From Kumtagia ephedrae (GTDB taxonomy: Bacteria; Pseudomonadota; Alphaproteobacteria; Rhizobiales; Rhizobiaceae): a stretch of DNA of 64,000 nucleotides. The DNA is taken from contig NZ_PXYK01000004.1 of NCBI RefSeq assembly GCF_003012745.1, positions 62,001 to 126,000 of the forward strand, given 5' to 3'. The notes under the pieces are model-generated. The model searched no databases, had not been told where the DNA came from, and was given only the letters and a program-made list of their open reading frames with translations. This document shows, in pieces, positions 45,208 through 54,120 of this stretch; position 1 is the stretch's first letter, and each line of letters starts with the position of its first letter. A program made the position numbers and the translations under genes.

Positions 45208-46335
45208 CTATTTGTGCTTCCCGGTGAACATGCCCTCCAGCATCCCACGCAGCGACCTTCCGGACGTCTGCATGCCAAGAAGCACAGCAAGAATGATGAA
45301 GCCGCCGACGAAGGCGCCCTGCCAGTTCGAATCGATCCCGGCCATCAGCAGCGCGTTGCGGATGACTTCGAGGAACGCCGCGCCGATCACCGCGCCGAAG
45401 GCCGTGCCGTAGCCGCCCATCAGGCTGGCGCCGCCTATGACCGTGCCGGCGATCACCCGCAACTCGTAGCCGGTGCCCATCGCGTTGATGGCCGAGCCGC
45501 TGTAGCCGAGCAGCAGCAGCGAGGCGATGGAGGCGGTGAAGGCGGAAAAGACATAGGCCTGGAACTTTATCCAGTCGACCGGCACGCCGGTCATGCGCGC
45601 GGCGTTCTCGTTTCCGCCGATGGCGAAGAGATGGCGCGCCCAGGCGGTGAAGTTGAACCAGAAGCCGACGATCAGCGCCAGCACCACCATCACCCAGAAA
45701 TGCGAGGAGAATTCCGGCATCCAGGCGGGCGCCCAGCCGGCCGGCTCGCGCAGCGGCCATTTCGCTTGGCCGATCGCCTTGACGATCGGCGCGTCCGCGC
45801 CGAACTGGTAGAGCATCTGGTTGCCCGACAGCACGACCGCGAGCGAGCGGGCGATCGACAGCATGCCGAGCGTCACCACGAAGGACGGCATGCCGACATA
45901 GGCGACGAAGAAGCCGTTGAAGGCGCCGCAGGCAAGGCCCGCCAGCAGCCCGGCGCCGAAGGCCACGTACCAGGGCTGGTGCCAGGTGAGCAGCAGGCCG
46001 GCGACGATGGCGACTAGGCCCATCACCGAGCCGACCGAAAGGTCGATGCCGCCGGTGATCAGCACCACGGTCATGCCGAGCCCCATGATGGCGATCGGCG
46101 CGAAATTGCGGGTGATGTTGGTGACATTGCTGGATGTCCCGAAGCTGGGCTCCAGCCATGTCATGAAGACGACTAGCACGAAGAGCGCGATCGCGACCCA
46201 GAAGGCCTGGCTGGCGAGGAAGCGCTGGAACAGCGTCTGCTCCTTGATGCCGACGATGTCGGCGATCGCGGCGTGGTCCTGCTCGCGCAACTCGGCCGCC
46301 GGCATGGCTTGGGACATCGGCTGACTAGGCGTCAC
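45208..46335 (-). CDS. CUT2-type sugar ABC transporter, permease
   Basis: A 375-residue inner-membrane permease (BPD_transp_2) with about ten helices. Diagnostic segments are NFAPIAIMGLGMTVVLITGG, then IDLSVGSVMGLVAIVAGLLL, FVAYVGMPSFVVTLGMLSIA and IAGTVIGGASLMGGYGTAFG. The start GTG 46335 is chosen because GGGAGCGATCC lies before it; this overlaps the ATPase end by 11 bases. The ATG at 46317 has no ribosome site. It is larger than RbsC (about 320) owing to a charged N-terminus and an insert with WPLREPAGWAPAWMPEF. Confidence 0.9.
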   Translation of the reverse strand: MTPSQPMSQAMPAAELREQDHAAIADIVGIKEQTLFQRFLASQAFWVAIALFVLVVFMTWLEPSFGTSSNVTNITRNFAPIAIMGLGMTVVLITGGIDLSVGSVMGLVAIVAGLLLTWHQPWYVAFGAGLLAGLACGAFNGFFVAYVGMPSFVVTLGMLSIARSLAVVLSGNQMLYQFGADAPIVKAIGQAKWPLREPAGWAPAWMPEFSSHFWVMVVLALIVGFWFNFTAWARHLFAIGGNENAARMTGVPVDWIKFQAYVFSAFTASIASLLLLGYSGSAINAMGTGYELRVIAGTVIGGASLMGGYGTAFGAVIGAAFLEVIRNALLMAGIDSNWQGAFVGGFIILAVLLGMQTSGRSLRGMLEGMFTGKHK

Positions 46336-47065
46336 GGATCGCTCCCGTGATGAGGCCCGTGATCTCTTCGGGCGAAGTGGTGTCGGTTCTCTTGTCCGCA
46401 ACCTTGGAGCCGCGCCGGAGCACGATGATGCGGTCGCAGACGGCGAACACGTCCGGCATGCGGTGGCTGATCAGCATCACCGAAACGCCGCGCGCCTTCA
46501 GCCTGCGGATCAGTTCCAGCACCTCGGCGACCTGCCGCACCGAGATCGCCGCGGTCGGCTCGTCCATCAGCACCAGCTTGGCGTTGGAAAGACGGGTACG
46601 GGCGATCGCCACCGCCTGACGCTGGCCGCCCGACATCTTCTTGACCAGGTCGCGCGGCCGTGTCTCCGACTTCAGCTCGGCGAACAGTTCGGCGGCGCGG
46701 TCGATCATCGCCTGCTTGTTCAGCACGCGGAACGGCCAGATGCCCTTCCTGATCTCGCGTCCGAGGAAAACGTTCTGCGCGGCCGTCAGATTGTCGGCCA
46801 GCGCCAGATCCTGGTAGACGACCTCGATGCCTTCCGCCCGCGCCTCGATCGGCTTGTGGAAATGGCAGACCTTGCCGCCTACCACGATCTCGCCCTCGCT
46901 CGGCGGAAAGTTGCCGGCAATCAGCTTGACCATCGTGGACTTGCCGGCGCCATTGTCGCCCATGAGCCCGACGACCTCGCCGGCCTGCACAGAGAAGTCC
47001 ACCTCCGACAAGGCGCGGATAGCCCCGAAGCTCTTCGAAATGCTCCGCACGTCCAGCAAAGCCAC
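46325..47065 (-). CDS. CUT2-type sugar ABC transporter, single-domain ATPase
   Basis: A 246-residue ATPase: Walker A GLMGDNGAGKSTMVKLI, signature MSGGQRQAVAIAR, Walker B KLVLMDEPTAAIS, switch His in LISHRM. Most CUT2 systems have a double ATPase of about 500 residues; this is the short single-domain form, like FrcA of the fructose system. ATG 47065 lies 8 bases after CAGGGAGG. First gene of the operon. In the switch region the usual Leu-Ser/Gly-Val is AAISVRQV, as in FrcA-like proteins. Confidence 0.91.
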   Translation of the reverse strand: MALLDVRSISKSFGAIRALSEVDFSVQAGEVVGLMGDNGAGKSTMVKLIAGNFPPSEGEIVVGGKVCHFHKPIEARAEGIEVVYQDLALADNLTAAQNVFLGREIRKGIWPFRVLNKQAMIDRAAELFAELKSETRPRDLVKKMSGGQRQAVAIARTRLSNAKLVLMDEPTAAISVRQVAEVLELIRRLKARGVSVMLISHRMPDVFAVCDRIIVLRRGSKVADKRTDTTSPEEITGLITGAIRDA

Positions 47066-47391
47066 GCGTTTCCTCCCTGCGGTCTTGGCTCTTACGGCCT
47101 TTCACTCCGCATCCCTCTATGGAATGTCTATTGCGGTTTTTCCTTTATTGCAACAAAAGTTACACAATCCGTTCCGGAGCGGCAAGAGATTACCAGCGTT
47201 CCCCGGTTTGCTCATGTCGCTGGTCGGACCAGATTAGCTAAGCAGAGAAATCACGCGCCGTCACCTCCTATCGACGTGTCTGGGAAGTGGCGGCGAGAGC
47301 CGGGCCTGGACGATGTGGCCGTTCCCCTGCCGGCGACAAAAAAGGGCGCCACAGCGGGCGCCCTTTCCGTGAGATGCGAAGGCTCCAGTTG
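47066..47391. other. Intergenic region between the two ABC operons
   Basis: No gene. The part next to the CUT2 operon (47120-47180) is AT-rich with TTATTGCAACAAAAGTTACA, a plausible promoter/operator zone on the minus strand; I cannot fix a -35/-10 pair. The other end holds the terminator of the BmpA-type operon (47338-47366). Confidence 0.5.
47338..47366 (-). terminator. Intrinsic terminator of the BmpA-type ABC operon
   Basis: AAAGGGCGCC (47341-47350) pairs with GGCGCCCTTT (47357-47366) around a 6-base loop; on the minus strand the stem is followed by TTTTTT. It lies 26 bases beyond the binding-protein stop. Confidence 0.88.
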
Positions 47392-48462
47392 TTATTGCGG
47401 CAGCTTGTCGTCCACGCCCTTGACGTAGAAGTTCAGGCCGAGCAGCGTCTTGTCGTCGGCCGTTTCGCCGGCCTTCAGCCATTCCGTGCCGTCCTGCTTG
47501 GTGATCGGGCCGGTGAAGGGCTTCAGCTCGCCCGACTTGATCTGGGCCTCGGTCTCCTCGGCGGCCTTCTTCACGTCGTCGGGCATGTTGGTGTAGGGCG
47601 CCATGGTCAGGATGCCGTCCTTGAGGCCGTCCCAACTCGATTCGCCTCCCTTCCAGGTGCCGTCGAGCACCATCTTGATGCGCTTGACGTAATAGGGCCC
47701 CCAGGTGTCGATGATCGCCGTCATCTGCGCCTTGGGGCCGGCCTGGATCTGGTCGAAGGCCTGGCCGAACGCCTTGATGCCGCGCTCCTCGGCGATCTGC
47801 ATGGGTGCGGCCGAGTCGGTGTGCTGGGTCAGGATGTCGACGCCCTGGTCGATCAGCGCCTTGGCGGCGTCGGCCTCCTTGCCGGCGTCGTGCCAGGTGT
47901 TGACCCACACGACCTTCAGCTTGAAGTCCGGATTGACCGTCTGCGCGCCGAGCGTGAAGGCGTTGATGCCCTGCACCACCTCGGGGATCGGGAAGGAGGC
48001 GATGTAGCCGGCCACCCCAGTCTTCGACACCTTCGCGGCGATCTGGCCGATGATGTAGCGGCCTTCGTAGAAGCGTGAATTGTAGGTGGTGAGGTTGGGC
48101 GCGGTCTTGTAGCCGGTGGCGTGCTCGAACTTCACGTCCGGGAATTTCTGCGCCACGGCCAGCGTCTGGTCCATGTAGCCGAAGGAGGTGGTAAAGACGA
48201 TGGCGCAGCCGGAGCGGGCGAAGCGCTCGATGACGCGCTCGGCGTCCGGTCCTTCCGGTACGTTCTCCACGAACTGGGTCTCGACCTTTTCGCCGAGCTC
48301 CTTGTCGACCATCTGGCGGCCGACGTCATGCGCCTGCGTCCAGCCACCGTCGGTCTTGGGGCCGATATAGACGAAGCAGGCCTTGATCTTGTCCTGCGCC
48401 ATCGCCGGCACCGAAACGCCGGCGGCAAGCACCGCGGCCAGTGCGAATACGATCTTCTTCAT
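47392..48462 (-). CDS. BMP-family ABC substrate-binding protein (nucleoside-type)
   Basis: A 356-residue periplasmic or lipid-free binding protein of the Bmp/PnrA family, which bind purine nucleosides or related compounds. Signal peptide residues 1-22 (IVFALAAVLAAGVSVPAMA). KACFVYIGPKTDGGWTQAHD carries the conserved GWT/N ligand loop; FTTSFGYMDQTLAVAQKFPD and GYIASFPIPEVVQGINAFTL follow. No lipobox Cys is present. ATG 48462 follows AGAGGATCGCAAAA; the frame upstream to 48525 lacks a ribosome site. It is the last gene of the operon, 73 bp after the second permease. The extended family also serves sugars, so 'nucleoside' is probable, not certain. Confidence 0.9.
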   Translation of the reverse strand: MKKIVFALAAVLAAGVSVPAMAQDKIKACFVYIGPKTDGGWTQAHDVGRQMVDKELGEKVETQFVENVPEGPDAERVIERFARSGCAIVFTTSFGYMDQTLAVAQKFPDVKFEHATGYKTAPNLTTYNSRFYEGRYIIGQIAAKVSKTGVAGYIASFPIPEVVQGINAFTLGAQTVNPDFKLKVVWVNTWHDAGKEADAAKALIDQGVDILTQHTDSAAPMQIAEERGIKAFGQAFDQIQAGPKAQMTAIIDTWGPYYVKRIKMVLDGTWKGGESSWDGLKDGILTMAPYTNMPDDVKKAAEETEAQIKSGELKPFTGPITKQDGTEWLKAGETADDKTLLGLNFYVKGVDDKLPQ

Positions 48463-48535
48463 TTTTGCGATCCTCTGTGGTTTGAGCTGCTCGGGCCTAC
48501 CGTTTGTTATCGTTGTGCAGTGCAAGTCCCCCGCC

Positions 48536-49456
48536 CTACCTGTCAGGCACGAACGCGCGGCCGAGCGAAGCCGGCGTGTTCATCATGGTAAGCCGCCTGT
48601 TGCGCGAAATTAGAACGAGAACGACGATCGTCGCCAGATAGGGCAGCGAAGAAAGCAGTTGAGAAGGAATGCCGTAGCCGAGCGCCTGCACGTGGATCTG
48701 GCCGATGGTGACGGCGCCGAACAGATAGGCGCCCGCCAGCACCCTGAGCGGCCGCCAGGAGGCGAACACCACCAGCGCCAGCGCGATCCAGCCGCGCCCG
48801 GCCGTCATGTTCTCCACCCATTGCGGCGTGTAGACGAGCGACAGATGCGCGCCCGCCAGTCCCGCGCAGGCGCCGCCGAACATGACGGCGAGGTAGCGGT
48901 AGGCGATCACCGGAATGCCGAGCGCATGGGCCGAGGCGTGGTTGTCGCCGATCGAGCGCAGCGTCAGACCGGCGCGGGTGCGGAACAGGAACCACATGAT
49001 GCCGACGGTGAGTGCGATCGACATGTAGAAGATGGGGTCCTGGCCGAACACCAGCCGGCCGACCAGCGGCAGGTCGGAGAGACCGGGAATATAGAGGCTG
49101 GGCAGCTTCTGTCCGGCCTGGCCGACGAAGCCTTCGCCGATCATGCCGGACAGGCCGAGGCCGAGCAGCGTCAGCGACAGGCCGGTGGCGACCTGGTTGG
49201 TGGCGACGCTGAGCGTCAGGAAACCGAACAGCAGCGAGAACAGCGCCCCGACGACGATCGCCGCCAGCACGCCGAGCCATGGCGAGCCGGTGAGCGCGGC
49301 AGCGACGAAGCCGCAGACCGCGCCCATCACCATCATGCCCTCGACGCCGAGGTTGAGCACGCCGGAGCGCTCGACCACCAGCTCGCCGAGCGCGGCGATC
49401 AGGAGCGGCGTCGCTGCCGTGGCGATCGTCAGCAGGATGCTTTCGGCGATCCCCAT
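48536..49456 (-). CDS. BmpA-type ABC transporter, permease 2
   Basis: A 306-residue permease of the NupQ/YufQ type. ILLTIATAATPLLIAALGEL opens the protein, followed by RSGVLNLGVEGMMVMGAVCG, FGFLTLSVATNQVATGLSLT and TRAGLTLRSIGDNHASAHAL, all family marks. ATG 49456 follows GAGGGAGCCTGACC, 2 bases after the stop of permease 1, so the two are coupled. About eight to nine membrane helices. Confidence 0.92.
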   Translation of the reverse strand: MGIAESILLTIATAATPLLIAALGELVVERSGVLNLGVEGMMVMGAVCGFVAAALTGSPWLGVLAAIVVGALFSLLFGFLTLSVATNQVATGLSLTLLGLGLSGMIGEGFVGQAGQKLPSLYIPGLSDLPLVGRLVFGQDPIFYMSIALTVGIMWFLFRTRAGLTLRSIGDNHASAHALGIPVIAYRYLAVMFGGACAGLAGAHLSLVYTPQWVENMTAGRGWIALALVVFASWRPLRVLAGAYLFGAVTIGQIHVQALGYGIPSQLLSSLPYLATIVVLVLISRNRRLTMMNTPASLGRAFVPDR

Positions 49457-49458
49457 GG

Positions 49459-50550
49459 TCAGGCTCCCTCGACGGCCGGCTTCGCGCCGAAGCCGACGAG
49501 GCGGACGCGGTAGTGGATGAGGGTGTCGCAGCCGAGCACGAAGAACAGCAGCATGCCCTGGAAGACCCGCACCACCTTGTCGGACAGGCCGAGCGAGATC
49601 TGCGCCGCCTCGCCGCCGAGATAGGTGAGCGCCAGGATGAGGCCCGACGCGATGATGCCGAGCGGGTTCAGCCGGCCGAGGAAGGCGACGATGATGGCGG
49701 CAAAGCCGTAGCCGGGCGAGATCACCGGGCGGAGCTGGCCGATCGCGCCCGACACCTCGGAGATGCCGGCGAGGCCGGCCAGCCCGCCCGACAACATGAA
49801 GGCGAAGAACACCATCTTCTTGGCCGAAAAGCCGGCGAAGCGTCCGGCGCGCGGGCTCGACCCCAGCACGCGCACCTCGAAGCCCTTGAGGGTGCGGGTC
49901 ACCAGGAACCAGACGACGATCGCGGCAAGGATGGCGAAGACGAAGCCGAGATTGGCGCGGCCGGACGACGGAAGAATCTCCGGCAGGATGGCGTCGACAT
50001 GGAAGCGGCGGGTTTCCGGAAAATTGTTGCCTTCCGGATTGCGCCAGGGGCCGCGTACCATCCAGTCGAGGAAGAGCTGCGCGACATAGACGAGCATCAG
50101 GCTGGTGAGGATCTCGTTGGTGTTGAAGCGCACCTTGAGCAAGGCCGGAATCGCGCCATAGGCCGCGCCGCCGGCGATCCCCATGAGCAGCATCAGGGGC
50201 AGCACGTACCAGCCCTGGAAATCCGGAAATATGATCGGCAGGATCGAGCCGGCCATGGCGCCGATGATAAACTGGCCCTCGGCGCCGATGTTCCAGTTGT
50301 TGGAGAGGTAGCAGACGGCGAGCCCGACGGCGATCAGGATGAGCGGCGCCGCCTTGATCGCCAGCTCGTGCAGCGACCAGACCTCGCGCAGAGGATCGAT
50401 GAAATAATAATACAGCGCATCCAGCGGGCTCTTGCCCAGCAGGGAGAACATGATGGCGCCGGCGACCAGTGTCAGCGCCAGCGCGATGAAGGGCGAGACC
50501 GCCGAGAACAGCGCCGACTGCTGCGGCCGCTTGATCAGTTCGACGCGCAT
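49459..50550 (-). CDS. BmpA-type ABC transporter, permease 1
   Basis: A 363-residue permease of the NupP/YufP type. PFIALALTLVAGAIMFSLLG at the start; ALYYYFIDPLREVWSLHELA; SNNWNIGAEGQFIIGAMAGS, the conserved permease loop; and VRFNTNEILTSLMLVYVAQL later. ATG 50550 overlaps the ATPase stop by one base (ATGA), so translation is coupled. The N-terminal half is longer than permease 2, as usual in this pair. Confidence 0.92.
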   Translation of the reverse strand: MRVELIKRPQQSALFSAVSPFIALALTLVAGAIMFSLLGKSPLDALYYYFIDPLREVWSLHELAIKAAPLILIAVGLAVCYLSNNWNIGAEGQFIIGAMAGSILPIIFPDFQGWYVLPLMLLMGIAGGAAYGAIPALLKVRFNTNEILTSLMLVYVAQLFLDWMVRGPWRNPEGNNFPETRRFHVDAILPEILPSSGRANLGFVFAILAAIVVWFLVTRTLKGFEVRVLGSSPRAGRFAGFSAKKMVFFAFMLSGGLAGLAGISEVSGAIGQLRPVISPGYGFAAIIVAFLGRLNPLGIIASGLILALTYLGGEAAQISLGLSDKVVRVFQGMLLFFVLGCDTLIHYRVRLVGFGAKPAVEGA

Positions 50551-52121
50551 CAGGCGACCTCCATCGCCGGCTCGACATGGCCGGGCTCGGCGCCGCCCAT
50601 CAAGAGGCCAATCTTCTCGAACGTCGCCTCGGCGATCGGCAGCGGCTTCGACAGTTGGCCATTGTGCATGACGGCGATGGCATCGGAGATCTCGAACAGT
50701 TCGTCGAGATCCTGGCTGATCACCAGCACGGCCGAGCCGGCGCGCGCCAGCCCGATCAGCGCCTGGCGGATCTTTGCCGCCGCACCCGCGTCGACGCCCC
50801 AGGTCGGCTGGTTCACCACCATCACGGCAGGCCGGCGGTCGAGCTCGCGGCCGATGATGAATTTCTGCAGGTTGCCGCCGGATAGCGCGGCCGCCTCCGG
50901 ATCGCGGGCGCTCTTGCGCACGTCCATGGCGGCGATGATGCGCTGCGCGGCGGCATCGACGGCGCCGGTCCGGATCGTTCCGCCGGGACCGATGAAGGCC
51001 TTGTCGTCGGTGGCGTGGCGCGACAGCAGCAGGTTTTCCGACAGCTTCATGCGCGGCGCGGCGCCATGGCCGAGCCGCTCCTCCGGGACGAAGGCGGCGC
51101 CCAGCCGCCGCCGCTCGGAGATCGAAAGGCGCCCGGCATCCTTGCCGCGGATGCGCACGCTTGCCGCATCCGCCTGCGCCATCTCGCCCGACACGGCCTC
51201 GAAAAACTCGCCCTGGCCGTTGCCCGCCACGCCGGCGATGCCGATCACTTCGCCGGCCCGGACTCCAAGGCTGATGTCGCGCAGAGGAATCGAGAAGGAC
51301 GTCGCCGGAGCGCGCGACAGCTTTTTCACCTCCAGCAGCACCGGCGCCTTGTCCATGCCTTCCGCCGGCTCGCGCACTACCGCCTGCACGTCGTTGCCGA
51401 CCATCATGCGCGCCAGCGACGACGCGGTCTCGCGGCGCGGGTCGCAGTGGCCGACGACCTTGCCATGGCGCAGCACGGTGGCGGAATCGCACATGCGCTT
51501 CACCTCCTCCAGACGATGCGAGATGTAGAGGATCGACTTGCCCTCGGCGCGCAGCCGGTCGAGCGTCTCGAACAGCCTGTCCGCCTCCTGCGGGGTGAGC
51601 ACCGAGGTCGGCTCGTCGAGGATGATCAGTTGCGGCACCTGCAGCAGGCAGCGGATGATCTCGATGCGCTGGCGCTCCCCGACCGAGAGGTCGCCGACCA
51701 GCGCATAGGGGTCGAGCGGCAGGCCGTAGCTGTGCGACAGCGCCTGCGCCTTGGCGGCGATGGTGGCGATCGGCGTGTCGTCGTCGAGCGACAGCGCGAT
51801 ATTCTCCGCCGCCGTCAGCGCGTCGAACAGCGAAAAATGCTGGAACACCATGCCGATGCCGAGCTTTCGCGCGGCGTGCGGGCTGGCGATGCGCACCGGC
51901 TGGCCGTCCCAGAAAATCTCGCCGGCATTGGGCTCCAGCGAGCCGAACAGCATCTTCACCAGCGTCGACTTGCCGGCGCCGTTCTCGCCGAGCAGCGCAT
52001 GGATCTCGCCCCTGCGCACCGTCAGGTCGACATGGTCGCAGGCTTTCAGCGAGCCGAAGATCTTGGTCAGCCCGCGCACCTCGAGCAGGTTCGCGGCCGC
52101 CGCGCCCGGTTGTGCACCCAC
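50550..52121 (-). CDS. BmpA-type ABC transporter, double ATPase
   Basis: A 523-residue tandem ATPase of the NupO/YufO type. The first domain is complete: Walker A HALLGENGAGKSTLVKM, signature LSVGERQRIEI, Walker B LIILDEPTSVLT. The second domain has a changed Walker A (GVAGNGQGEFFEAVSG, no GKS/T) and a changed Walker B (VMVVNQPTWGVD), with signature LSGGNLQKFIIGRELDRRP intact; such one-sided degeneracy is normal for this family. GTG 52121 is chosen because GGGAGG sits 5 bases upstream; a GTG at 52166 would add 15 residues but has no ribosome site. First gene of the four-gene operon. Confidence 0.92.
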   Translation of the reverse strand: MGAQPGAAAANLLEVRGLTKIFGSLKACDHVDLTVRRGEIHALLGENGAGKSTLVKMLFGSLEPNAGEIFWDGQPVRIASPHAARKLGIGMVFQHFSLFDALTAAENIALSLDDDTPIATIAAKAQALSHSYGLPLDPYALVGDLSVGERQRIEIIRCLLQVPQLIILDEPTSVLTPQEADRLFETLDRLRAEGKSILYISHRLEEVKRMCDSATVLRHGKVVGHCDPRRETASSLARMMVGNDVQAVVREPAEGMDKAPVLLEVKKLSRAPATSFSIPLRDISLGVRAGEVIGIAGVAGNGQGEFFEAVSGEMAQADAASVRIRGKDAGRLSISERRRLGAAFVPEERLGHGAAPRMKLSENLLLSRHATDDKAFIGPGGTIRTGAVDAAAQRIIAAMDVRKSARDPEAAALSGGNLQKFIIGRELDRRPAVMVVNQPTWGVDAGAAAKIRQALIGLARAGSAVLVISQDLDELFEISDAIAVMHNGQLSKPLPIAEATFEKIGLLMGGAEPGHVEPAMEVA

Positions 52122-52230
52122 AGTGCCTCCCACTCTGGTTTCCAGATGTGTTCTATGTTCCCGCACCTATCGTAGGCGCGGGATGAAAGGAACGCAAAGG
52201 GCGGCGGGTCTTGAAAGAGCTTCAAGAAAA

Positions 52231-53208
52231 TCAGGGGATAAGCACCGTCGCGCCGGTGGTCCTGCGCCCCTCCAGGTCGGCATGGGCGCGGGCGGCGTCA
52301 GCGAGCGCATAGCGCTGGTTGACGACGCTGCGCACCGTGCCGTTGGCGATGACCTCGAAGAGCGCCGCCGCACCTGCCTCGAGATCGACGCGCTTGGCGA
52401 TGTAGGTGAACAGCGTCGGCCGCGTGGCGTAGAGCGAGCCTTTCTGCGAGAGGATCGCCATGTTGAAGGGCGCGATCGGCCCGGAGGACTGGCCGAAGCC
52501 GACGAAAAGGCCGCGCGGCTTCAGGCAGTCGAGCGAGCCGGGAAAAGTGTCCTTGCCGACCGAATCGTAGACCACGTCGCACAGCTTGCCGCCGGTGATC
52601 TCCTTCACGGCTGCGACGAAGTCGCTGTCGCGGTAGTTGATCACATGGTCGTAGCCATGCGCTTTCGCGAGCTCGATCTTGTCGGCGGAACCGGCCGTGC
52701 CGATGACGGTGGCGCCGAGATGCTTCGCCCACTGGCCGGCGAGCAATCCGACGCCGCCCGCCGCGGCGTGGAACAGGATGGCGTCGCCCGGTTTCACGGA
52801 AAAAGTCCGCCGCAGCAGGTATTCGGCGGTCAGCCCCTTGAGCATGGAGGCAGCCGCCTGCTCGTCCGACACGCCGTCGGGCAGTTTGACCAGCCGGTCG
52901 GCGGCGATCACGCGTTCCTGTGCATAGGCACCGAGCGGCGTCGTGTAGGCGACGCGGTCGCCGGGCTTCAGCCCGTCGACGCCCTCGCCCGCTTCGGCCA
53001 CGACCCCCGCCGCCTCGCCGCCGGGGATGAGCGGAAGGCCGTTCGGGGCGGGATAGAGGCCGCTGCGGTAGTAGGTGTCGAGGAAGTTGAGGCCGATCGC
53101 GGTATGGCGCACCAGAACCTGTCCGGAACCGGGCCGGCCGGGATCGACCTCCTCATAGGTCAAAACCTCGGGGCCGCCATTGGCGTGGATGCGGATCGCT
53201 TTGGACAT
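52231..53208 (-). CDS. Zinc-free quinone oxidoreductase (MDR superfamily)
   Basis: A 325-residue NADPH:quinone reductase-like protein. GroES-like domain: VRHTAIGLNFLDTYYRSGLY, LPLIPGGEAAGVV. Rossmann domain: DAILFHAAAGGVGLLAGQWA (about 140-159), then LGATVIGTAGSADKIELAKA. The zinc-ligand Cys/His of alcohol dehydrogenases are absent, as in QOR/zeta-crystallin. ATG 53208 is used; the ribosome site is modest. Likely substrate is a small quinone or enone; the true one is unknown. A 24-bp inverted repeat lies just upstream (53218-53296). Confidence 0.92.
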   Translation of the reverse strand: MSKAIRIHANGGPEVLTYEEVDPGRPGSGQVLVRHTAIGLNFLDTYYRSGLYPAPNGLPLIPGGEAAGVVAEAGEGVDGLKPGDRVAYTTPLGAYAQERVIAADRLVKLPDGVSDEQAAASMLKGLTAEYLLRRTFSVKPGDAILFHAAAGGVGLLAGQWAKHLGATVIGTAGSADKIELAKAHGYDHVINYRDSDFVAAVKEITGGKLCDVVYDSVGKDTFPGSLDCLKPRGLFVGFGQSSGPIAPFNMAILSQKGSLYATRPTLFTYIAKRVDLEAGAAALFEVIANGTVRSVVNQRYALADAARAHADLEGRRTTGATVLIP

Positions 53209-53217
53209 GGGAACCTC

Positions 53218-53296
53218 GGGGACAGTTTACTTTCTTGCCCCAGAAGGGCACGGCAGTTTCAAGGTAGGCGCGAGGGGCAAAAAGTAAACTGTCCCC
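53218..53296. repeat. Long inverted repeat between qor-like gene and pcs
   Basis: The left arm (53218-53241, GACAGTTTACTTTCTTGCCC core) and right arm (53274-53296, GGGGCAAAAAGTAAACTGTC core) match over about 23 bases with one base inserted. The loop is 32 bases. The motif GTAAACTGTCCCC recurs in many bacterial genomes as part of REP-like elements mobilised by RAYT transposases; I rely on memory for that. Confidence 0.7.
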
Positions 53297-53301
53297 AGGC
53301 C

Positions 53302-54120
53302 CTACTCCTTCTTCGCTCCCAGATTGGGGAAGAGCTGCATGATGCCGCCGATGCAGAAGAGATAGAGGCTGGTGACGGTGATGCCGAGCTTGGTGAACTG
53401 GCTGACATGCTCCGTCAGCAGGCCGATCTTGTTGTACCAGGCGGCAAGTGCGGCCTCCAGCAGCGCCAGCGCGCCGAAGGCGCACCACAGCAGCGTCATG
53501 CCGAGGTTGAGCGGGCGCAGGCGCACCACCCGGACCGGGTGCAGGAAATTCACCGGCACAAAGGTCATGATGCCGGCGATGACCACAACGGCAAAGGAAG
53601 TCCACGGGCCGGGCTCGATGACGAACAGCGCGAACACCACCATGTTCCAGACCACCGGAAAGCCCTTGAAGAAGTTCTCCTTGGTCTTCATGCCGGTGTC
53701 GGCATAGTAGACGGCGCTCGACACCACGATGATGGCGGCCGAGAGGAAGGACAGCCCCTCGCCCATCAGCCCGCGCTGATAGAGCGCGAAGGCCGGGATC
53801 AGCACATAGGTGACGTAGTCGATGATGTTGTCGAGCAGTTCGCCCGACCAGGTCGGCAGGATCTCCTTGACCTCGAGTTTTCGTGCGATCGGCCCGTCTA
53901 TGCCGTCGACGAACAGCGCCAGGCCCAGCCACCAGAACATCGCCGTCCAGCGCTGCTCGCTGGCCGCCACCAGCGACAGGAAGGCGAGGAAGGAGCCCGA
54001 TGCGGTGAGCAGATGCACCGAGAAGGCGCGCGCCTGCGGCCACGTCACCTTCTTCTTCGGCTTGGGGATGCGCTCGGAAAACGGCTTGCCGGTCACGGTC
54101 TGCGCCCGTTCGGCTTGCAT
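53302..54120 (-). CDS. pcs: Phosphatidylcholine synthase
   Basis: A 272-residue inner-membrane enzyme joining choline to CDP-diacylglycerol, the one-step route to phosphatidylcholine in rhizobia, Brucella and relatives. The CDP-alcohol phosphotransferase motif is in its Pcs form: LFVDGIDGPIARKLEVKEIL, then TWSGELLDNIIDYVTYVLIP, with the metal-binding Asp residues (DGIDG ... LLDNIID). About eight membrane helices. Length is normal, with a basic N-terminus (PKPKKKVTWPQ). ATG 54120 has only a weak ribosome site. Phosphatidylcholine is needed for symbiosis or virulence in related bacteria, which uses host choline; that is known of the family. Confidence 0.95.
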   Translation of the reverse strand: MQAERAQTVTGKPFSERIPKPKKKVTWPQARAFSVHLLTASGSFLAFLSLVAASEQRWTAMFWWLGLALFVDGIDGPIARKLEVKEILPTWSGELLDNIIDYVTYVLIPAFALYQRGLMGEGLSFLSAAIIVVSSAVYYADTGMKTKENFFKGFPVVWNMVVFALFVIEPGPWTSFAVVVIAGIMTFVPVNFLHPVRVVRLRPLNLGMTLLWCAFGALALLEAALAAWYNKIGLLTEHVSQFTKLGITVTSLYLFCIGGIMQLFPNLGAKKE

